Assembly (NCBI GenBank): GCA_001970955.1
Contig: MPUH01000636.1
Span: 1 to 42,303 of the forward strand
From: Stentor coeruleus
Taxonomy: Eukaryota; Ciliophora; Heterotrichea; Heterotrichida; Stentoridae
Length of the DNA stretch: 42,303 bases
Direction: 5' to 3'
Made by a program: the position numbers and the translations under genes. Each line of letters starts with the position of its first letter. Position 1 is the stretch's first letter. Positions 36,155-42,303 of this stretch are shown here, in pieces. The notes below the pieces were generated by a model. The model made no database searches. It was not told where the DNA came from and saw only the letters and a program-made list of their open reading frames with translations.

Positions 36155-38773
36155 ATGGATGAAGAGGATAACCGATACGAAGATGAAGATGACAACTATT
36201 TCGAAAATCTTCAGGAAGTTCAGCATCTTCCAGCAGATCACCCTTTGATGATTCCCCTCCAGAATGCTCTAAAAACTCAGCTCACTAAAGAACTAGAACG
36301 GGTTGACTTGAATCTCAGAGAAAAAGAAGAGCATTTAAAAAAACTTAGAAGAAACAGAGAAGATGTCGGTGTCCAGCTTTATAGCGTGCAGCAACAGTTA
36401 GCAAAATTGCAGATGAACTACGAGAAGACCCGCGACAATTACAACATAATTAAAAAATACCGAGAAGAAGCAGAAGAGCAACTGGAGTCCTTAGATGAAG
36501 ACTATAATAAAAAGAAAAACGAAGTTGACGAGCAAAAAAAAAAAGTAAATAAAGCCCAGGATGAGCTAAATCAAATTAATCGTACACTTAGGCAAGTAGA
36601 AGAATATAATCAGCAGATGAAAAGTGAAATAGCTTTGAGTCGTAGAATAACTTATAGAGCTGAAGAGGCTGTGAATAATCTAGAAAAGGAAAAAAAGAAA
36701 CAAGATATTCTGATAGATCATATGAATGAAGAGATTAAGAAATTGACAGATCAAAAGAACCTGATTGAGGCACAGCTAAGGTCGCAAAAGGAGCAGACTG
36801 AAACTGCTCAGGAAACATTAAGAGATGCTGCGGAGCAGCTTGAGAAAATCCAATTGAGCAAAAAAGACTTATTAGCGGAATGGAAGTATTATTATTTGGT
36901 CATGCAGCAGTGTGACAGTAAGTTGCAGGAATTGGAAGAAGGGATATCTAAACAGAGAGAGCAAGAGTCAAATATTGACTCTGAATTGAGAGGGTATCAG
37001 CAATTAATAAAAAAAGAAAATGAGAACTATGAAAAACTCTTAGAAGAACATGAAACTTATAAAGCAGAATTGGAGCAGTTAGAGAAGAATAGTTTAAACT
37101 TCAAAGAGCAAAGAAAATACTATGAAGAACAAGAACGTATGCTAAAAGGATCAAAAAAAGCAACAGAAAAAGAGATTTCAAACATGGATGCAAAGAAAAA
37201 AGGCATTGAAGAGGAACTTGCAACTATAGAGAAAAATATAATGAGGCTTCATAATGAAACACAAAAACTTATTCTTGACATAATTAATAATCTAAGCGAA
37301 AAAACAACAATAGAAAAAAGTTCAAACAACTTAGCTAAGCAAGCTGAAAGGCTTCAAGGAGATATTGGAGAAAAAAACGCAGAAATTGAATCAGTGAAGA
37401 ACGATATCATCAGAGTTAAAATGGATGTCTTACACACTGAACAAGGCTTGGAAATGCTTCAAGAAAAAAAGTCTGAGATTGAAAAGGAGCTTTCGGAGAA
37501 AGAAGATCTACTTAAGAAGTTTGAAAAAACAATAAGCACAAACCATGATGAGTTGAAAAAGAAGCAATTGATGGTAGACAGATTGAATAAAGAAAAAGAT
37601 AAACTAGAAAAGTCAATCACTGATGAAAGTTCAGGACCTTGGGAAGCTCGCTTGAATCATTTAGAAAGAACAATAGCTGAAAAAGAAACTGCTATTAGCA
37701 GGATGGAAAGAGATTGGATATCATTGCAGACAAGAATGGTTGAAAAAGAAAATGAAATACAGAAAGTTCAAGGCGATAATGGTGATTTAAGAACCAAATT
37801 AACAATTTTAGAACAAAGGAAGCTTCGTTTAAGTGCTACAGTTTCATCTGTGCAGAAAGAAACTCAAGAAGTAGAAAACTCACTCAAATCTTTGCGCAAT
37901 GACATGAACCGAATTAATGTCTTGCTTGATAAAAACAGAGAGAGCCATAAAATACTTGAAGATGATACAAGACATCTAGAAAAAGATTTTGTTGATAGAC
38001 TTAAAGAGTTGGAAAGAGAAACTATTACAATTGATGAAGAAATAGAAATTGTGAAGAGAGAAAAAGAGCAAGTACTTGAAGAAATAGTTGAAAGTGAAAG
38101 GCAGATTTTACTTTGGGAAAGGAAAATTCAACTAGAAAAAGAAATGCAGATGACAATTGATCCTAATGTAGGCCAGAAAGAAATGCAAGATATGAAAAAG
38201 GAAATCCATAGAATGAAGCTTAAATTAGAAAGCCTAGAGCAGAAGCAATCCAAACTTATGAAATCCATGACCAGTGCAGTGAATAAAAGAGAGACTATTC
38301 AACTAAAATATCAGCCAAAAGCTGATAAAGGCAAAGTAGGTGCATCTATGGGTAAGCAGATTTCTAATTTAAAAAATACCCTAAAGCATACAACACAAAA
38401 TACTTCTCAAGTTGATAATTCTGTTGCTCAAAGACGAGAAGAACTATCTCAACTTACTCAAGAAATTAACCAAACTAAGGAAATTCTTGACGAAATACAA
38501 GGAAAAGCTGATATGATCAATGTTGAAATAAGTTCACTTAAACTAGAAAAACAATCTAATCTTTGGAATATAACAAAGTATCAAACTTATGCGAAAATTT
38601 ACTCTCAAGTCTCAGAGGGTAAGTTCAAGCCATCAGCCCGTGAAGAAACTATGCTTAAAGAGATTGAAAATGAAAGGGGTTTATTTAATACTGTTAACTC
38701 AGCTCTTAATGAGTTAGCAAGCCAAAGGCCAGAATTTCATGTTTTATTTGAAAAAGTAATTAATTGGGAATAA
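36155..38773 (+). CDS. CCDC40: CCDC40 (FAP172), axonemal 96-nm ruler coiled-coil protein
   Basis: The 872-residue, almost fully coiled-coil protein aligns along its length with animal CCDC40. Landmarks in order are LPADHPLMIPLQNALKTQL, ELGV-like DVGVQLYSVQQQLAKLQ, KKKQDILIDHMNEEIKKL, GPWEARLNHLERTIAEKE, RINVLLDKNRESHKILEDD, ILLWERKIQLEKEMQM and MKKEIHRMKLKLESLEQKQ. With CCDC39 it forms the doublet-microtubule ruler that sets the 96-nm repeat of radial spokes and inner dynein arms. The acidic N-terminal region of animal CCDC40 is much shorter here. The ATG at 36155 and the stop TAA are unambiguous. CCDC39 is not in this window. Confidence 0.93.
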   Translation: MDEEDNRYEDEDDNYFENLQEVQHLPADHPLMIPLQNALKTQLTKELERVDLNLREKEEHLKKLRRNREDVGVQLYSVQQQLAKLQMNYEKTRDNYNIIKKYREEAEEQLESLDEDYNKKKNEVDEQKKKVNKAQDELNQINRTLRQVEEYNQQMKSEIALSRRITYRAEEAVNNLEKEKKKQDILIDHMNEEIKKLTDQKNLIEAQLRSQKEQTETAQETLRDAAEQLEKIQLSKKDLLAEWKYYYLVMQQCDSKLQELEEGISKQREQESNIDSELRGYQQLIKKENENYEKLLEEHETYKAELEQLEKNSLNFKEQRKYYEEQERMLKGSKKATEKEISNMDAKKKGIEEELATIEKNIMRLHNETQKLILDIINNLSEKTTIEKSSNNLAKQAERLQGDIGEKNAEIESVKNDIIRVKMDVLHTEQGLEMLQEKKSEIEKELSEKEDLLKKFEKTISTNHDELKKKQLMVDRLNKEKDKLEKSITDESSGPWEARLNHLERTIAEKETAISRMERDWISLQTRMVEKENEIQKVQGDNGDLRTKLTILEQRKLRLSATVSSVQKETQEVENSLKSLRNDMNRINVLLDKNRESHKILEDDTRHLEKDFVDRLKELERETITIDEEIEIVKREKEQVLEEIVESERQILLWERKIQLEKEMQMTIDPNVGQKEMQDMKKEIHRMKLKLESLEQKQSKLMKSMTSAVNKRETIQLKYQPKADKGKVGASMGKQISNLKNTLKHTTQNTSQVDNSVAQRREELSQLTQEINQTKEILDEIQGKADMINVEISSLKLEKQSNLWNITKYQTYAKIYSQVSEGKFKPSAREETMLKEIENERGLFNTVNSALNELASQRPEFHVLFEKVINWE

Positions 38774-39090
38774 ATAGTTAATTCAATTATAATCTTATAT
38801 CATCTAATTAAATTTAATAAGGTTATAGTTCTTACATAAAAACTAATAGCAATATTTAAAAATTAATAGTATCCATATCATGCTTTTGATTTTTCTGCTC
38901 TTATTTCGATTTCGCATCTGATAATATTTTAGAAGAACTGAGTCTCTTAAAATTTTAGTTAAAATGAAAAACGCCTATGATTTTTTTATAGTTGAGTCAA
39001 CTTTATGATTTTATTAAACCAATATTCGATGTTTAATATCTTCAGAAGCTTAACACTAAAATCTAAAAAAAGCAATACTAGATTTTATAT
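38774..39090. other. AT-rich spacer, no feature seen
   Basis: The 317-bp stretch lies between the CCDC40 stop and the next plus-strand ATG. It has frequent stops in every frame and no repeats or structured RNA that I can see. Confidence 0.45.
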
Positions 39091-39558
39091 ATGTCAAAAA
39101 TACGACCAAAGAATAAAACTTTTAATCTTCCTTCTATCAACACTCCTAGAAGGAAGCAAGAAGATAAATTTCAATCATTGATGTATAGGAAATTTTTTAT
39201 GCCTAGCATTTTCGATGATATAAGAATTCCTCCATTTGACTTTCGAGTAACCCCTAGCAAGAAGCAGTTAAGCCCACAGGGAAAAAAAGCTAATAACAAA
39301 AAAACAAACCATCATAAGTTAAGACCTAATTGCGAGAGTGTAGAACCAAGTAGGGATTATAAATATTATAGTAAAAGCAGATTGAAACAAAAAGCAAATC
39401 TCAATTTTGACAGATTCAGAGTTGAACCCCATTGTATAACTCCATTTGAAAGCCTTGATGCCAATGATCCAAGCCCTTGGCTTTCTCAAGAAGACCCATA
39501 CAATCTTAAAATTCACGCAATAGATGCAATGATAAATACTGACTTAACACTTATGTAA
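39091..39558 (+). CDS. Small basic protein of unknown function
   Basis: The 155-residue protein begins MSKIRPKNKTFNLPSINTPR, is rich in Lys and Asn, and has several Pro-Phe turns (IRIPPFDFRVTPSKK-type region, CITPFESLDANDPSPW). It has no TM segment or coiled coil and matches no known family. It ends KIHAIDAMINTDLTLM. The TAA stop (39556-39558) is separated by a single base from the stop of the convergent ARM-like gene. Confidence 0.6.
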   Translation: MSKIRPKNKTFNLPSINTPRRKQEDKFQSLMYRKFFMPSIFDDIRIPPFDFRVTPSKKQLSPQGKKANNKKTNHHKLRPNCESVEPSRDYKYYSKSRLKQKANLNFDRFRVEPHCITPFESLDANDPSPWLSQEDPYNLKIHAIDAMINTDLTLM

Positions 39559-39559
39559 T

Positions 39560-42064
39560 TTACAATAAACCTAAAAATTCTTTCAAAGCATTTATTTGAC
39601 TGACTATGCCATGATCCATTGTTAATACTGAATTTTGCAATAAACCTTCTAATACTTTCCCCACATTCAGAGAAACAAGAATTTGATAGTTTCCATCACT
39701 TTTGCTTAAAGCCAGCAGTCGAAAAAGATTTAAAGTTCGTTTAATTACTTCAAGGCTCTGAGCTTTTTTTAAGTAGTCAATGAGAATTCTAATAACTTTC
39801 TTCCCAATTGACGATTTAGAGTTTGGATAACGCTCTACAAGAACTTCAAGTAGCGATACTGCCCGAATGCTATGATCATCGTTTTTGCCTATAAAAGATA
39901 TACAAGAAAGAATTAGTTCTCCGTCTGAGCAAAAATATTCAGCGTTAGCGTGGTCCTTTGAAAATATTGCTAAAATCTGAAAGCATTTACTTATTACTTC
40001 ATCATTTTGTTTGACTACTTTACTTCCAACTATAATTTTCTTTAAAGCATCACGGCATTCTTTTGAAATAACTTTTTTTCTCGCTTGATCTGATGAAAGG
40101 TTTATTAAAAGAAGAATAGATAAACATATCAATTTGTTATCTTTGCATGATAGTCTATTAACAATACCTTCTCTGCATGTAAACAAAAACTGTTTATTTT
40201 CTCTGTTATTGTAAGTGAGATTTACAAGAGAAATAGCTGCTTCTGTAGCCATTGTATAGTTATTACTAACATAAATGTCAAATAGATGAGGGAGAAGAAT
40301 TTTCAGAATTCCTACATCATCTTGTTCTTGAATATTAGTGGTTATTTTGCATATTTCTGATTTTAATTCCAAACTGCAACTTTTTTGCTGGAGAATATAT
40401 ACAAATAATTTTGAATATAAATTTCCGAGATTGTTAGTTTCAAGTTCTTTTCTGAGATATCCAGTTTCTATTAGTGCAATCATGACTTTTTGATTGAAAA
40501 CCCAAGATTTAGTTGGTTCATAAACTCTGGGAGATAATTTTTTTGTATTTCCAAACAGCTCGTCATAGGTAAATCCTGATGTTTCTAGAACTTTAAGTAT
40601 TGCTGTGTGTAAATCCTCGAATTCTTCATTATTTCCTTCATCATTTACATTCAGAAGGTGAGTTATAACAATTTTTACTCCAAAAACTTCTTTGTTTTCT
40701 AATTTTAGCTTCATAAGATAAGTGAGGATATCTTTCAAAGTTATTCGGTTTTGCATAAGACCACCATCCAAGCAATAAGCAAGATATCTGCATACCTTTT
40801 TACACCAAATTTTGTAGCCATGGCTTCCAGGGTCAAGCAAGCATGACTTAAAATAATCTTCTAATATCTTATTAGGATCATCCAATATTTCAACGCTTTG
40901 ATTTGGATTCTTTGATTTTGAGACCTTTTTTATATCATCTAAAAGCTTTTTGATTTTAGATTCATTAAGCTGTTTCTCAATTATAGTCAAAATGGATGCA
41001 AGCAATTGATATCCATAAAAGATTCCACTTGGCTCAATTTTGAATTTTTTTTGATAATATTCAATGGTTTCATCATTCATTATCAGTGCTTCACATTTTT
41101 TTTCAAGAACTGGCTTATAAGTTTCATTAGACATACCAAGGGTATAAATACTGTCAGCAGTTTCTGAACAAAACTGTTTAGAGCTTTCACCTCCAACGCA
41201 TTGAATTATAAAGTCTTGTCCTGAATCCATAAGTGGAGGAATGAATTTTCGTCTTAAAAAAATTACGCTGATAACTCCAAAAGTTGTTAGGAGACCAACT
41301 TCCCAGCCTTCCCATTTTGCAATATCCATAACCAGATTGTTTTTTTTTATATAAGGATTATTGATGAAATATGCGTACTCACTGCCTTCTTGGACAATTT
41401 TTTCAGCATAATTTTCTGCAGATGTTCTAAGGTCAGTATGTATTTTTTCAACTAATTGGACTTCCAATATTTTAACATTAAGTACATATTTTTGATTTTC
41501 CTCTTCGCCTGCAAATTCAGAAGGCACTTCAGTTCTCTTTAAACAATTTTCCACAAAAAATGCATATCCTTTATATTCAGTTTTATATGCGTAATTAGGT
41601 GGCATAAGATAAATATCTTTGTCGTTATAAAATGAAATTTCTTTCTTATATTTTCTCATGTCAAAATTTTCTTGATAGATTCTTAGTTGTGCCACTTTTG
41701 AAAGTCGCCACATGTAATCGGTTTCCCAAGAGCACTTTAAGTGCTTTAAAAATGTTATTTTTTCAGTTAGAATAAGAGTCATTTTTTTAGGCATTCCTGC
41801 AGATCTATTTTCAGAGAACTCAAAGCGCAAAAGATCGCCTGAATAATCCTCTTGTTCTATTACTTTTTGAAGATGAGCGAAAAAGACTTCCCCAAGTAAG
41901 CTATTAAATTTGCAGTCTATGAAAACAATAGAGTGTTGGCAAACACACAATATCAATGGCATTCTAAAACTTTTTGCTTCAATACCGATGTGCACTGCTT
42001 GAGTAAAATATTTTATGAAAACTTTGAATTTTTCCTTTAGAGCCTCCACTAAAGGATTTGACAT
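39560..42064 (-). CDS. ARM/HEAT-like helical-repeat protein of unknown function
   Basis: The frame opens at TTG 42091, but the first ATG is 42064 (MSNPLVEALKEKFKVFIKYF), giving 834 residues. The C-terminal third (~550-834) has ARM/HEAT-type helices (ATEAAISLVNLTYNNRENKQ; ICLSILLLINLSSDQARKKV; RAVSLLEVLVERYPNSKSSI). The N-terminal ~120 residues (LILCVCQHSIVFIDCKFNSL, then LLRFEFSENRSAG) have a beta-rich, PH-like look. The middle has one moderately hydrophobic segment (EVGLLTTFGVISVIFLRRKF). No catalytic site. A scaffold role is likely, but the partner is unknown. Stop TAA, one nt from the convergent neighbour. Confidence 0.7.
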   Translation of the reverse strand: MSNPLVEALKEKFKVFIKYFTQAVHIGIEAKSFRMPLILCVCQHSIVFIDCKFNSLLGEVFFAHLQKVIEQEDYSGDLLRFEFSENRSAGMPKKMTLILTEKITFLKHLKCSWETDYMWRLSKVAQLRIYQENFDMRKYKKEISFYNDKDIYLMPPNYAYKTEYKGYAFFVENCLKRTEVPSEFAGEEENQKYVLNVKILEVQLVEKIHTDLRTSAENYAEKIVQEGSEYAYFINNPYIKKNNLVMDIAKWEGWEVGLLTTFGVISVIFLRRKFIPPLMDSGQDFIIQCVGGESSKQFCSETADSIYTLGMSNETYKPVLEKKCEALIMNDETIEYYQKKFKIEPSGIFYGYQLLASILTIIEKQLNESKIKKLLDDIKKVSKSKNPNQSVEILDDPNKILEDYFKSCLLDPGSHGYKIWCKKVCRYLAYCLDGGLMQNRITLKDILTYLMKLKLENKEVFGVKIVITHLLNVNDEGNNEEFEDLHTAILKVLETSGFTYDELFGNTKKLSPRVYEPTKSWVFNQKVMIALIETGYLRKELETNNLGNLYSKLFVYILQQKSCSLELKSEICKITTNIQEQDDVGILKILLPHLFDIYVSNNYTMATEAAISLVNLTYNNRENKQFLFTCREGIVNRLSCKDNKLICLSILLLINLSSDQARKKVISKECRDALKKIIVGSKVVKQNDEVISKCFQILAIFSKDHANAEYFCSDGELILSCISFIGKNDDHSIRAVSLLEVLVERYPNSKSSIGKKVIRILIDYLKKAQSLEVIKRTLNLFRLLALSKSDGNYQILVSLNVGKVLEGLLQNSVLTMDHGIVSQINALKEFLGLL

Positions 42065-42303
42065 ACTATGATAATATATAAAGAATTTCAATTGAGTATA
42101 AGTCCTAAAATTGCATTTTAATCTATAAAATGATATGAGTTAGTTTTATATTGCAACTTAAATCTAAGCTAATTATTATTTGCCAAATGCTTTAAAGCGT
42201 TTCCATATGTGTTACTTATTTATTCTTCATATAAATACCGCAAGAAACTTTTAATATTTGTAGTTCGATTTTTAGATAAAATAAAATACTTCAAGTATTC
42301 CAA

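Overview
The window looks like macronuclear DNA of a ciliate, most likely a heterotrich such as Stentor. The evidence is: strongly AT-rich spacers (roughly 70% AT by eye), tightly packed genes that are almost all intronless, standard-code reading frames ending in TAA or TAG, and a 15-nt intron (3374-3388) of the size known for Stentor. Several proteins are typical of ciliated cells (CCDC40, MORN, long coiled-coil and TPR proteins, dual-acylated N-termini). No telomere, rRNA or tRNA gene was found.

Layout. 1-4300: a partial basic protein off the left edge, profilin, a small coiled-coil protein, a four-CX9C NDUFA8-like complex I subunit, and YIF1 (its C-terminus lies behind the tiny intron). 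4300-8700: a WD40 plus six-TM channel-like fusion and acyl-CoA-binding protein. 9200-13700: ribosome-biogenesis factor RLP24, an acylated MORN protein and a PH/EF/X/Y/C2 phospholipase C. 13900-22800: a 1001-residue TPR protein, a retinoblastoma-family pocket protein, a coiled-coil protein and six-unit polyubiquitin. 23200-29900: a 1422-residue acylated RCC1-repeat protein, an unknown basic protein and calcineurin B. 30000-35700: short cytoskeleton-like or unknown proteins, a ZNF593/BUD20-like zinc-finger protein and an OB-fold nucleic-acid-binding protein. 36100-42100: CCDC40 (axonemal ruler), a small unknown protein and an ARM-like protein.

Functional themes. Calcium and phosphoinositide signalling (PLC, calcineurin B, channel-like protein), cilium and cortex structure (CCDC40, MORN, coiled coils, profilin), ribosome biogenesis (RLP24, ZNF593) and cell-cycle control (RB) occur side by side. 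There is no sign of an operon dedicated to one pathway.

Most unusual points. (1) Two copies, in opposite orientation, of a ~50-bp element (8158-8207 and 35874-35927), each flanked by a perfect 16-bp direct duplication of unrelated target sequence. This looks like a very short mobile or retroposed element. (2) No TGA is used as a stop in 25 genes, while one 137-codon intergenic frame (33300-33710) is interrupted only by TGA. (3) Extreme compaction: 29 bp between divergent ATGs, 1 nt between convergent stops, 24 nt between collinear genes. (4) Five single N characters, each between two near-identical copies of the same sequence. These look like unmerged contig overlaps, and one of them falsely adds 46 codons to the RB-family gene.
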